Shown piece by piece: positions 1-7,580 of a stretch of 64,000 nt of DNA; within the stretch, counting starts at the first letter, position 1; each line of letters opens with the position of its first letter. The notes below the pieces were generated by a model that saw only the letters and a program-made list of their open reading frames with translations, was not told the DNA's origin and did no database searches. The stretch spans positions 62,001-126,000 of the forward strand of contig CAJUPO010000005.1 of the NCBI GenBank assembly GCA_910588145.1, given 5' to 3'. The stretch comes from an uncultured Oscillospiraceae bacterium (lineage in GTDB: Bacteria > Bacillota > Clostridia > Oscillospirales > Ruminococcaceae). Made by a program: the position numbers and the translations under genes.

Positions 1-47
1 AAATAATAAAGTATTGTTCTATAACTAATTCTATAGGAGGTTGTGAT

Positions 48-992
48 ATGGTTAAATCAAAAAAACATTTGTTTTTTATTTTATGTATAATTATTTTGGG
101 AATTATATTTTCTTTTAATGATATTTCTTATGCTAGCTATACAAGTGAGATGATTTTTTATGAAATCGATAATAATGAGGTGACGATAACGGCAGGTGGT
201 AATTCAAAAGATGTAAATATACCGAATTATATAGAAGATTATCCAGTTACAAAAATATCATACAGAGCATTTTGCTTAAATCCTTATTATACGAGCATAA
301 CATTACCAGAAACTCTTATTACAATTGAAAAAGAAGCAATCATAAGTTGTGAGAATATAAGAGAAATCACTATTCCCAAAAATGTTCAAAATATAGATTC
401 ATATGCTTTGGGTTATGAATTGAATTTTAATTATAATATTGAAAAAGTAGAATATACATATAATAAAATGAAGGATTTTATTATAAAGGGTTATAAGGGA
501 ACAGTAGCTGAAACCTATGCAAATGAAAATGGGTTTAAATTTATAGCCCTTGACGAAGAGCCTGAAATACCAACAACTGAAGAACCGACAGAGCCTATTC
601 AGCCTACAGAAACAACTGAAACAACAGTTTTGGAAACAACTACGGCAACAGAAACAACGCTTACGGAAGCTACTGAGGTCACAACAGAAACAACACTTAC
701 AGAAACAATTGCGGCAACGGAAACAACAGATGCAACATCAAGTTTTGCTGCTTCGGAAACAACTGTACCAGTAACATCGACTGCAGTAGAAAGCGAAACG
801 ATAGATACTGTTAGTACATATATAACTACAGCAACAATGGTATCTACAACTACCAGCACAGCAACACTACCGGAAACTGGATACTCAAAATGGTATCATG
901 ATCTTATTGCAGCAGCAGTGGGAATGGTCGGAGTCGGTTCAGCAGCAATTATAAAATCAGGTTTCTTTAGAAAAAAGGAAGATTATAGGTAA
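48..992 (+). CDS. LPxTG wall-anchored protein with BspA-like LRR
   Basis: 314 aa secreted surface protein. Residues 1-30 form a signal peptide (KSKKH followed by a long Ile/Phe/Leu core ending SYAS). Residues about 50-135 resemble the BspA/LRR_5 repeat (ITLPETL, ITIPKNV). Residues about 170-275 are a Thr/Glu-rich linker built from TETT-type units, a likely wall-spanning, possibly glycosylated stalk. The C-terminus has LPETG, a hydrophobic segment and RKK, which is a complete sortase signal. The start has GGAGG 9 bases upstream. Its role (adhesion or substrate display) is inference. No sortase gene is in the window. Confidence 0.85.
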   Translation: MVKSKKHLFFILCIIILGIIFSFNDISYASYTSEMIFYEIDNNEVTITAGGNSKDVNIPNYIEDYPVTKISYRAFCLNPYYTSITLPETLITIEKEAIISCENIREITIPKNVQNIDSYALGYELNFNYNIEKVEYTYNKMKDFIIKGYKGTVAETYANENGFKFIALDEEPEIPTTEEPTEPIQPTETTETTVLETTTATETTLTEATEVTTETTLTETIAATETTDATSSFAASETTVPVTSTAVESETIDTVSTYITTATMVSTTTSTATLPETGYSKWYHDLIAAAVGMVGVGSAAIIKSGFFRKKEDYR

Positions 993-1050
993 TATTATAG
1001 TTGAAGAAATTAGATTAATCTGATTCCCTTTTATTATATAAAAGTTAAAA

Positions 1051-1088
1051 ACCGTATGAAGTAAAAAGAATTCTTCATACGGTTTTTT
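1051..1088 (+). terminator. Intrinsic terminator after LPxTG gene
   Basis: An 11-bp perfect stem (ACCGTATGAAG and its complement at 1073-1083) with an 11-nt loop runs straight into a T-run. It ends the gene stopping at 992. Confidence 0.85.
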
Positions 1089-1118
1089 GTATTACTGCAG
1101 TATATATGTTAAATATAT

Positions 1119-1158
1119 AAACGTCTGAAATATAGAAGTTTCAGACGTTTATTTTTTT
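1119..1158 (+). terminator. Second intrinsic terminator
   Basis: A 12-bp perfect stem (AAACGTCTGAAA at 1119-1130, complement at 1139-1150) is followed by ATTTTTTT. It stands only 35 bases after the first terminator, so read-through is doubly blocked, or an unrecognised short transcript ends here. Confidence 0.75.
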
Positions 1159-1256
1159 AGTTTAATTTGTTTGTATAATATTAACAAACGAAAAGATTTA
1201 ATTATATGAAATTGTACAAAAGTTGAATATAAAATTGTTGATAGTACTAAATAATA

Positions 1257-1285
1257 TTGACAAATTATGGCGTAGTTAGTATAAT
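1257..1285 (+). promoter_or_regulatory. Orphan perfect sigma-A promoter
   Basis: TTGACA (1257-1262), 17-bp spacer, TATAAT (1280-1285): full consensus in an intergenic stretch with no annotated gene downstream on this strand. Transcription would start near 1292. Confidence 0.8.
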
Positions 1286-1306
1286 AAAAATATATTATAA
1301 AACTAA

Positions 1307-1381
1307 ATGGTGCTATATGCAGTTATAATTAGTATATACTTATTTATGATGATATTAGTCGAATTTGGGTTGAACTATTGA
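1307..1381 (+). CDS. Possible 24-aa hydrophobic membrane peptide
   Basis: ATG to TGA, 24 codons. The peptide begins MVLYAVIISIYLFMM and ends EFGLNY: one predicted membrane span and almost no charge, the form of type I toxins and other micro-membrane proteins. The start lies about 15 nt after the predicted transcription start. No Shine-Dalgarno is visible (AAAACTAA precedes the ATG), which is the main argument against translation. No homologue is recognised. Confidence 0.3.
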   Translation: MVLYAVIISIYLFMMILVEFGLNY

Positions 1382-1411
1382 AAATTGTGTTGTTATTTAT
1401 ACTTAACAAAT

Positions 1412-1447
1412 AAAAACGTCTTTTGTAGTAATACAAAAGACGTTTTT
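1412..1447. terminator. Bidirectional intrinsic terminator
   Basis: A 16-bp perfect stem (1412-1427 with 1432-1447) has a 4-nt GTAA loop; the A-run on one side and T-run on the other let it act on both strands. It ends the minus-strand gene stopping at 1508 and the candidate short plus-strand transcript from 1292. Confidence 0.85.
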
Positions 1448-1507
1448 AACTATAACTTTAAATATTCGATAAATCTTTAAAAATGTAATTTTTAAGTGTT
1501 AGAAAAA

Positions 1508-2650
1508 TTAACTTACCTTTTTCCATACAGCAGAAATAATTATTTTTTCTCCGTTCAAAAGTGCTGGAATTGTAAGTGAATCCCCAGGAAGATACTTATT
1601 ACCGTCATATTTCCAGTAAGAAAATTCGTATCCCTCTTTTTCAAATGTACATTCTGGTATTATAAAATTCTCCCCGCAAGTAACTTTAATATCATATTTA
1701 TCAAGTAATTTTCCGTTGTTAGCAAACATTGTTACATTATATGATGCAGGAGCCCAGATGGCAGTAAATGTTATATCATCGTCAGGCAGTTTAATTTTTT
1801 CATTTGGACTATAAATACTTCCGTCCAAAGATGACTGCCAGCCTGTTATAGTATAGCCTTTTCTTGTAATTTTATCAGAACCTGGTAAGTAGTAAGTTAT
1901 ACTTTCAGTTGAAGTATACGTATAGCTTTGCGCTCCAGTGAAATCCTCAAAATCTCCTCCGAAGAAAGTTACCTTAATTGATTTTATCCATTGCGGTGTT
2001 ACATAAACATCATGTTCAGGCATGGGGAATTTTGAAGTTGAAGTATAAATTTGTCCTTGATACATCCAACCGGAATGTATATAACCTTCACGTGAGAGTA
2101 GCGCAGGACGGAACTTGTAAATTGAACCAGGGAAAGCAGGATCTGGATCAAGGTCAGTTTCATTAGTATACTTTTCCATTCCATATCCCTGAGTATCATA
2201 ATATACATATCTTTCCTGAATAGCTTTTTGTTTTGCAAGGAATTTCAGCAGTGTTTTCATCTGACCATTGGTATAATTTTCTTCACTATTCATTATTGAT
2301 CTTTTTACCTTAACAGCTTCAAAGACATCATAATTATCTAAAGCGATTGAAGTATCCTCTTCTTCAGTAGGAGCCTCAGTGGGGTCAACTGAAGAGTCCT
2401 CGTCAGTTGCTTCAGCAGCAGTATCTTCTGATGTTGGTTCAGTTGATTCTTCAGAAATATTTTCAGCCGTATTCTCTAATGGATCAGTAAAACTCTGTAA
2501 ATCAGTATCAGGTTCACTGGTTTCTTGTGTGTATTCAGTTTCAGCTGGAAAGGTAATTAACTCTTCCGCATATACAGCCGCTGAATTTAAAAGTATTCCA
2601 GCCGCCAAGAAAGCGGCAGTAAATACAAATTTTGATTTAAAATTTTTCAC
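1508..2650 (-). CDS. Secreted protein with Listeria-Bacteroides (B-type) repeats
   Basis: 380 aa with a GTG start preceded by GAGAGGG. A signal peptide covers residues 1-29 (ends AAVYAEE), followed by an acidic Glu/Thr/Asp/Ser-rich linker to about residue 105. The C-terminal half carries three or more beta-grasp B-repeat-like units, seen as the recurring pattern hydrophobic-GY-x-x-x-GW/YW ... LP-D/P ... A-x-W (REGYIHSGWMY, RKGYTITGW, KEGYEFSYWKY). This Flg_new/InlB-B-repeat family is common on the surface of gut Firmicutes. No LPxTG or dockerin is present, so it may be released or retained non-covalently. It lies 13 bp behind the DUF4250 gene and is probably cotranscribed with it. Confidence 0.8.
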   Translation of the reverse strand: MKNFKSKFVFTAAFLAAGILLNSAAVYAEELITFPAETEYTQETSEPDTDLQSFTDPLENTAENISEESTEPTSEDTAAEATDEDSSVDPTEAPTEEEDTSIALDNYDVFEAVKVKRSIMNSEENYTNGQMKTLLKFLAKQKAIQERYVYYDTQGYGMEKYTNETDLDPDPAFPGSIYKFRPALLSREGYIHSGWMYQGQIYTSTSKFPMPEHDVYVTPQWIKSIKVTFFGGDFEDFTGAQSYTYTSTESITYYLPGSDKITRKGYTITGWQSSLDGSIYSPNEKIKLPDDDITFTAIWAPASYNVTMFANNGKLLDKYDIKVTCGENFIIPECTFEKEGYEFSYWKYDGNKYLPGDSLTIPALLNGEKIIISAVWKKVS

Positions 2651-2663
2651 AATATTTTCCCTC

Positions 2664-2843
2664 TCATTTAAATTGATTCTGTTCCGGAGAATATTTATAA
2701 CCGATTAAGTCCAGCTTTTCAGTTATTTTACTATCATTAATATTAAAGTCATCGCATAACTCACTAAGATTTTTATATTTATCTCTTAGCATAGTATTAA
2801 TAAAACTAAGCAGTATAGCCGGATCTTCTGGAAGCTTAACCAT
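2664..2843 (-). CDS. DUF4250 domain protein
   Basis: 59 aa small cytosolic protein of the DUF4250 family: LPEDPAILLSF, then LRDKY, LCDDFN and IGYKYSPEQNQF. Function is unknown. An upstream in-frame ATG (2855) exists, but the sequence ATGGAG there is itself the Shine-Dalgarno, 6 bases before the ATG at 2843, and family members start right before the LPxDP motif, so 2843 is preferred. First gene of a two-gene unit with the B-repeat protein. Confidence 0.8.
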   Translation of the reverse strand: MVKLPEDPAILLSFINTMLRDKYKNLSELCDDFNINDSKITEKLDLIGYKYSPEQNQFK

Positions 2844-2883
2844 ATTATTCTCCATTCTGTTTTTTTATTTTTTATACAAATTA

Positions 2884-2912
2884 AATATAACTTAAATATA
2901 AATAATTGTCAA
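2884..2912 (-). promoter_or_regulatory. Promoter of DUF4250 unit
   Basis: On the minus strand TTGACA (2907-2912), 17-bp spacer, TATATT (2884-2889), 41 bp before the chosen start of the DUF4250 gene. Confidence 0.65.
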
Positions 2913-3035
2913 TACCATTTGAAACAAATTGTTCATTATATATAAATTTTAGGATATATTTTTATTTATTGAGGATAAAGAAAAATAGATATTATCATTA
3001 AAAAATAAAATCAATGAACGAATACAAATAGATAG

Positions 3036-3064
3036 TTGCAATAAAATCTTTTTTTTGCTATAAT
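3036..3064 (+). promoter_or_regulatory. Promoter of trmL
   Basis: TTGCAA (3036-3041), 17-bp spacer, TATAAT (3059-3064), 35 bp before the trmL start. Confidence 0.75.
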
Positions 3065-3099
3065 CTGATATAAAGATTAATAAAAAAAGGTGATAATAA

Positions 3100-3594
3100 A
3101 TGAAAAACCTTAATATTGTTTTACTTCAGCCTCAGATTCCGCAGAACACCGGCAATATTGCACGTACTTGTGCTGTAACTGGTGCAAGACTGCATTTAGT
3201 AAAGCCGTTTGGTTTTGAAATAACCGATAAAAATTTAAAGCGTGCCGGACTTGATTATTGGGATAAACTGGACATTTCATATTATAATAGTACAGAAGAG
3301 TTTTTTTCTGTGAACACCGGCAATTTTTATTACTTTACGACAAAGGGAAAAAATGTTTACAGTGAAATAAATTATCCGGATAATGCATTTATCATTTTTG
3401 GAAGAGAAGACAAGGGTATTGATGAGGATATATTATATAAAAATGAAGAATATTGTGTTAGGATTCCCATGAGAAATAATCTTCGCAGCCTTAATTTATC
3501 TAATTCAGCAGCAATTGCAGTTTATGAAGTACTCAGGCAATGGGAATTTCCGGATTTGGCAAAAGAAGGAAACCTTACAAAGTATAGCTGGTAA
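3100..3594 (+). CDS. trmL: tRNA (cytidine/uridine-34 2'-O)-methyltransferase TrmL
   Basis: 164 aa SPOUT-class methyltransferase that uses S-adenosylmethionine to 2'-O-methylate the wobble base of leucine tRNAs. Family motifs are in order: QPQIPQNTGNIARTC near the start, FGREDKGI at about 107, and the knotted C-terminal SAM-binding loop RIPMRNNLRSLNLSNSAAI at about 128-146. Length is typical for a stand-alone SPOUT enzyme. Monocistronic, with its own promoter; no clear terminator before pgk. Confidence 0.92.
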   Translation: MKNLNIVLLQPQIPQNTGNIARTCAVTGARLHLVKPFGFEITDKNLKRAGLDYWDKLDISYYNSTEEFFSVNTGNFYYFTTKGKNVYSEINYPDNAFIIFGREDKGIDEDILYKNEEYCVRIPMRNNLRSLNLSNSAAIAVYEVLRQWEFPDLAKEGNLTKYSW

Positions 3595-3659
3595 AGAGCA
3601 GATAAATATACGCAAAGTTCTGGATTCAATGGATTTTTTAATTTATGTTAAAAAAAGTA

Positions 3660-3688
3660 TTGCAAAACTGAGGAAAATAGTGTAAAAT
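3660..3688 (+). promoter_or_regulatory. Promoter of glycolytic operon
   Basis: TTGCAA (3660-3665), 17-bp spacer, TAAAAT (3683-3688), about 65 bp before pgk. Confidence 0.7.
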
Positions 3689-3753
3689 AAAGTAGTTGGT
3701 TGTTAATTTTGTAACAGCAATATACATGTTCGATGAAAGGATGTTTATTTAAT

Positions 3754-4974
3754 ATGGCAGGTTTAAACAAGGTTACTGTTGAAGACATTAACGTTAAGGG
3801 CAAAAAGGTTCTTGTAAGAGTTGATTTTAATGTTCCGCTTAAGGACGGAGTTATAACTAATGATAACAGAATACAGGCAGCTCTTCCTACAATCAAAAAG
3901 CTTGTTTCAGACGGCGGCAAAATTGTACTTTGCTCACACCTCGGCAAGCCGAAGAACGGTCCGGAAGATAAGTTTTCTCTTGCACCAGCTGCTGAAAGAC
4001 TTGCACAGCTTGTAGATACAAAGGTTGTTTTCGCTAAAGATGACAGCGTTGTAGGTGAAAATGCAAAGAAAGCTGTTTCAGAAATGAATGACGGTGAAAT
4101 CGTTGTACTTGAAAATACAAGATTCAGAGGCGCAGACGAAACTAAGAACGGCGAATCACTTGCAAAGGAACTTGCTGACCTCGTTGATAATGAAGTGTTC
4201 GTTATGGACGCTTTCGGTTCAGCTCACAGAGCACATGCTTCAACAGCCGGTGTTACAAAGTTTGTTAAGGAAACTGCTGTAGGTTATCTTATGCAGAAGG
4301 AAATTCAGTATCTTGGTAATGCAGTTGAAGTTCCGGTAAGACCTTTTGTTGCAATTCTCGGCGGCGCTAAGGTAGCTGATAAGCTTAATGTAATCTCAAA
4401 TCTGCTTGAAAAATGTGATACACTTATTATAGGCGGAGGTATGGCTTATACATTCCTTAAGGCAAAGGGATGTGAAGTAGGTACATCACTTGTTGATAAT
4501 GAAAAGGTTGACTACTGCAAGGAAATGATGGAAAAGGCTGAAAAGCTTGGCAAGAGCCTTCTTCTCCCGGTTGATACAGCCGTAACTGAAGCTTTTCCTG
4601 ATCCAATCGACGCTGAAATTACAGTTGACTATGTAGAATCAAGCAGTATTCCTGCTGAAAAAATGGGTCTTGATATTGGTCCTAAGACTCAGGAACTCTT
4701 TGCAGAAGCAGTAAAGTCTGCTAAGACAGTTGTTTGGAACGGTCCAATGGGCGTATTTGAAAATCCAGTTCTTGCAAAGGGTACAATTGCAGTTGCTAAG
4801 GCTCTTGCAGATACTGATGCTACAACAATTATCGGCGGCGGTGACTCAGCGGCAGCTGTTATGCAGCTTGGCTTTGCTGATAAAATGAGCCATATTTCTA
4901 CTGGCGGCGGCGCTTCTCTTGAATATCTTGAAGGCAAGGTACTGCCGGGCGTTGATGTTATTGCTGATAAATAA
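3754..4974 (+). CDS. pgk: Phosphoglycerate kinase
   Basis: 406 aa glycolytic enzyme making ATP from 1,3-bisphosphoglycerate. Signature motifs: VLVRVDFNVPL near residue 20, SHLGKP near 60, ENTRFRGAD, GGAKVADK, GGGMAYTF and the nucleotide-loop GGGDSAAAV. An upstream in-frame ATG (3733) lacks a ribosome site, whereas AAAGGA stands before the ATG at 3754, and homologues start at this point. First gene of pgk-tpiA-gpmI. Codon use is richer in GC than in the flanking secreted genes, as expected for a highly expressed gene. gapA and eno are not in the window. Confidence 0.97.
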   Translation: MAGLNKVTVEDINVKGKKVLVRVDFNVPLKDGVITNDNRIQAALPTIKKLVSDGGKIVLCSHLGKPKNGPEDKFSLAPAAERLAQLVDTKVVFAKDDSVVGENAKKAVSEMNDGEIVVLENTRFRGADETKNGESLAKELADLVDNEVFVMDAFGSAHRAHASTAGVTKFVKETAVGYLMQKEIQYLGNAVEVPVRPFVAILGGAKVADKLNVISNLLEKCDTLIIGGGMAYTFLKAKGCEVGTSLVDNEKVDYCKEMMEKAEKLGKSLLLPVDTAVTEAFPDPIDAEITVDYVESSSIPAEKMGLDIGPKTQELFAEAVKSAKTVVWNGPMGVFENPVLAKGTIAVAKALADTDATTIIGGGDSAAAVMQLGFADKMSHISTGGGASLEYLEGKVLPGVDVIADK

Positions 4975-4983
4975 TAAAAAAAT

Positions 4984-5018
4984 AGAGAACAGGGATAAAC
5001 CTTGTTCTCTCATTTTAG
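4984..5018 (+). terminator. Hairpin between pgk and tpiA
   Basis: An 11-bp stem (AGAGAACAGGG with CCTTGTTCTCT, one G-T pair) is followed by CATTTTAGATTT, a poor U-tract. More likely a partial terminator or mRNA-processing hairpin tuning tpiA/gpmI against pgk than a full stop. Confidence 0.5.
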
Positions 5019-5061
5019 ATTTAGTATCTAACTTAAGTTTATAAAAAGGGAGAAATTATAA

Positions 5062-5838
5062 ATGAATAAGTCATTAAGAAAGGCTATTATTGCCGGAAAC
5101 TGGAAGATGAACAAAACAAGACCTGAAGCAAAGGAACTTCTTGAAGCTATTAAGCCTCTTGTAGCAAACGCTGAAGGTAATGTAGAAGTAATTGCATGCG
5201 TGCCTTTTACAAATCTTGAGACAGCTATTAATACAACTGCTGGTTCTAATGTTAAGATCGGCGCTGAAAATGTTCATTTTGAGAAAAGCGGAGCTTTTAC
5301 AGGCGAAATTTCAGCTGATATGCTTGTAGAACTTGGCGTTGAATATGTAGTTATCGGTCATTCTGAAAGAAGACAGTACTTTGGAGAAACTGATGAAACA
5401 GTTAACAAGAGAACTAAAGCTGCTCTTGAAGCAAATCTTAAGCCAATTGTATGTGTGGGAGAGCTTAAATGGGAACGTGAATGCAATATTACTGAAGAAG
5501 TAATTGCACGCCAGATAAAGCTTGATCTCTATGATGTATCTGCTGAAGATGTTAAAAAGACAGTAATAGCATACGAGCCGGTATGGGCTATTGGTACAGG
5601 TCTTACTGCTACTCCTGAACAGGCAGAAGAAGTTTGCGGATTTATCCGTTCTACTCTTGCAGAAATTTATGATCAGGCAACTGCTGATGCAGTTACAATT
5701 CAGTACGGCGGATCAATGAACGCTAAAAATTGTGCTGAGCTTCTTGCAAAGCCAAATATTGACGGCGGTCTTATCGGCGGAGCATCTTTGAAAGCAGAAG
5801 ATTTTAATACAATAGTTCAGGCTGCTGTTGAAGGCTGA
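5062..5838 (+). CDS. tpiA: Triosephosphate isomerase
   Basis: 258 aa TIM-barrel enzyme interconverting dihydroxyacetone phosphate and glyceraldehyde 3-phosphate. All catalytic parts are visible: GNWKMNKT (Lys), VIGHSERR (His), AYEPVWAIGTG (Glu and loop 6), and the phosphate-binding YGGSM and GLIGGASL near the C-terminus. The start follows GGGAG. It lies 87 bp behind pgk, with a hairpin between them. Confidence 0.97.
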   Translation: MNKSLRKAIIAGNWKMNKTRPEAKELLEAIKPLVANAEGNVEVIACVPFTNLETAINTTAGSNVKIGAENVHFEKSGAFTGEISADMLVELGVEYVVIGHSERRQYFGETDETVNKRTKAALEANLKPIVCVGELKWERECNITEEVIARQIKLDLYDVSAEDVKKTVIAYEPVWAIGTGLTATPEQAEEVCGFIRSTLAEIYDQATADAVTIQYGGSMNAKNCAELLAKPNIDGGLIGGASLKAEDFNTIVQAAVEG

Positions 5839-5889
5839 TATTACTTTATATATTAACGTAAAAGTTTTGAATTGAAAGGGAATTTTGAA

Positions 5890-7404
5890 ATGAGCAAAAA
5901 ACCTGTTGCATTAATTATAATGGACGGCTTTGGCTATAATTCGAGTGATTACGGCAATGCAATTTACGCTGCTAATAAACCTAATCTGGATAAGTATATG
6001 CAGGGTCCGCATACCTTAATCGGTGCAAGCGGTCTTGATGTAGGTCTTCCTGACGGTCAAATGGGCAATTCAGAAGTCGGACATACTAATATAGGTGCAG
6101 GAAGAATAGTTTATCAAATGCTGGTTAAAATTTCAAAGTCAATAAAGGACGGAGACTTTTTCAGCAATTCTGCACTTGTTTCTGCAATGAATAATTGCAA
6201 GGAAAAGAACTCAGCATTACATGTTATGGGACTTCTTTCTCCAGGCGGTGTACACAGTCATATTGAACACCTTTACGGTATTCTTGAAATGGCAAAGAAA
6301 AACGGTATTGAAAAGGTGTATGTTCATGCCTTTCTTGACGGCCGTGACGTACCACCGTCATCTGCTGCTGAATATATGCAGGAAGCCTGTGATAAGATGA
6401 ATGAAATCGGCGTTGGCAGTGTTGCTACTGTAATGGGTCGTTTTTATGCAATGGACAGAGATAATGCCTGGGACAGAGTTGAAAAGGCATATAATGCCAT
6501 GGTTCTTGGTGAAGGCGTTCAGGGAAATTGTCCTGTACAGGCTATCAAAGATTCTTATGCAGAAGGTATTACTGATGAATTTGTTCTGCCGGCTGTTATT
6601 GATAAGAACGGTATGATAAAGTCAGATGACAGCGTAATATTCATGAATTTCCGTCCTGACCGTGCAAGACAGATTACAAGAGCATTTGTTGAGGAAGCAT
6701 TTACAGGATTTGAAAGAAAGAATGGCTTTTTCCCGCTTAATTTTGTATGCATGGCTCAGTATGATGCTACAATGCCAAATGTTTCAGTTGCATTTCCTCC
6801 TGAAGCACTGGAAATGACTTTTGGCGAATATGTAAGCAAAATGGGAAAAACACAGCTTAGAATCGCAGAAACACAGAAGTATGCTCATGTTACGTTTTTC
6901 TTTAACGGAGGAGAAGAAAAAACTTTTGATGGAGAGGATAGAATTCTTATTAAATCTCCTGATGTTGAAACTTTTGATATGAAGCCTGAAATGAGTGCAT
7001 ATGAAGTTACTGACGCTGTAGTTGATGCAATTAATTCAGATAAGTATGACGCTATAATTTTAAATTATGCAAATTGTGATATGGTGGGGCATACTGGAAT
7101 TTTTGATGCGGCAAAGGCTGCAGTTGAAGCAGTTGATAAATGTGTTGGCAGAATGGTTGATGCAATTCTTGCCAAAGGAGGCGCTGCTTTTATTACAGCT
7201 GATCATGGTAATGCTGATAAAATGTATGAACCAGATGGTTCACCGTTTACAGCACATACAACAAACCCAGTGCCATTCATTGCAGTTGGCGTGGATTGTA
7301 AACTTCGTGACGGGGGAGTATTGGCAGATATTGCTCCTACTATGCTTCAGGTAATGGGACTTGAGCAGCCAGCACAAATGACGGGTAAATCCCTTATAAA
7401 ATAA
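5890..7404 (+). CDS. gpmI: 2,3-bisphosphoglycerate-independent phosphoglycerate mutase
   Basis: 504 aa Mn-dependent iPGM of the alkaline phosphatase superfamily, converting 3- to 2-phosphoglycerate. Metal ligands and nucleophile are visible: MDGFG near the start, NSEVGHTNIGAGR (phosphoserine), DGRDVPP, FRPDRARQ, NYANCDMVGHTG and TADHGNAD. An in-frame TTG at 5872 lies inside the ribosome-site sequence GAAAGGGA; the ATG at 5890 is 8 bases after it and is taken as the start. Last gene of the glycolytic set. Confidence 0.96.
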   Translation: MSKKPVALIIMDGFGYNSSDYGNAIYAANKPNLDKYMQGPHTLIGASGLDVGLPDGQMGNSEVGHTNIGAGRIVYQMLVKISKSIKDGDFFSNSALVSAMNNCKEKNSALHVMGLLSPGGVHSHIEHLYGILEMAKKNGIEKVYVHAFLDGRDVPPSSAAEYMQEACDKMNEIGVGSVATVMGRFYAMDRDNAWDRVEKAYNAMVLGEGVQGNCPVQAIKDSYAEGITDEFVLPAVIDKNGMIKSDDSVIFMNFRPDRARQITRAFVEEAFTGFERKNGFFPLNFVCMAQYDATMPNVSVAFPPEALEMTFGEYVSKMGKTQLRIAETQKYAHVTFFFNGGEEKTFDGEDRILIKSPDVETFDMKPEMSAYEVTDAVVDAINSDKYDAIILNYANCDMVGHTGIFDAAKAAVEAVDKCVGRMVDAILAKGGAAFITADHGNADKMYEPDGSPFTAHTTNPVPFIAVGVDCKLRDGGVLADIAPTMLQVMGLEQPAQMTGKSLIK

Positions 7405-7425
7405 ATTTTAAACTTATTAATATTA

Positions 7426-7470
7426 AAGAGCACTTTTGAGAAAATAATTTCAAAAGTGCTCTTATTGTTT
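7426..7470 (+). terminator. Terminator of glycolytic operon
   Basis: A 14-bp perfect stem (AAGAGCACTTTTGA at 7426-7439, complement at 7450-7463) is followed by ATTGTTTT. Confidence 0.85.
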
Positions 7471-7513
7471 TAAATCTAAGTTTAGATAAAAATAACAAAT
7501 AGAAAATATATAC

Positions 7514-7542
7514 TTGACAAAAATTGTATAATATTATATAAT
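7514..7542 (+). promoter_or_regulatory. Promoter of subtilase gene
   Basis: Full consensus TTGACA (7514-7519), 17-bp spacer, TATAAT (7537-7542), 38 bp before the start. Confidence 0.8.
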
Positions 7543-7580
7543 ATAATTATATTAATTGTAAAAGTTAAGGAGAAATGTAA

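Larger units (their letters stand above)
1292..1447 (+). ncRNA. Candidate short transcript (sRNA or mRNA of a tiny peptide)
   Basis: The interval between the orphan consensus promoter and a strong terminator hairpin ending in TTTTT is about 155 nt. It matches no RNA family I recognise. It contains a 24-codon hydrophobic ORF at 1307-1381. The rest of the 515-bp gap (1159-1256) is AT-rich, with one 6-bp inverted repeat (GTTTGT/ACAAAC, 1169-1189) and nothing else I can name. Product and existence of the RNA are inference from the promoter-terminator pair. Confidence 0.45.

Noticed and set aside
550..859. Open frames on both strands inside the Thr-rich linker of the first gene
   Set aside because: They arise from the repetitive ACA/GAA codons; Gln/Lys- or Val/Ser-only composition, no ribosome sites.
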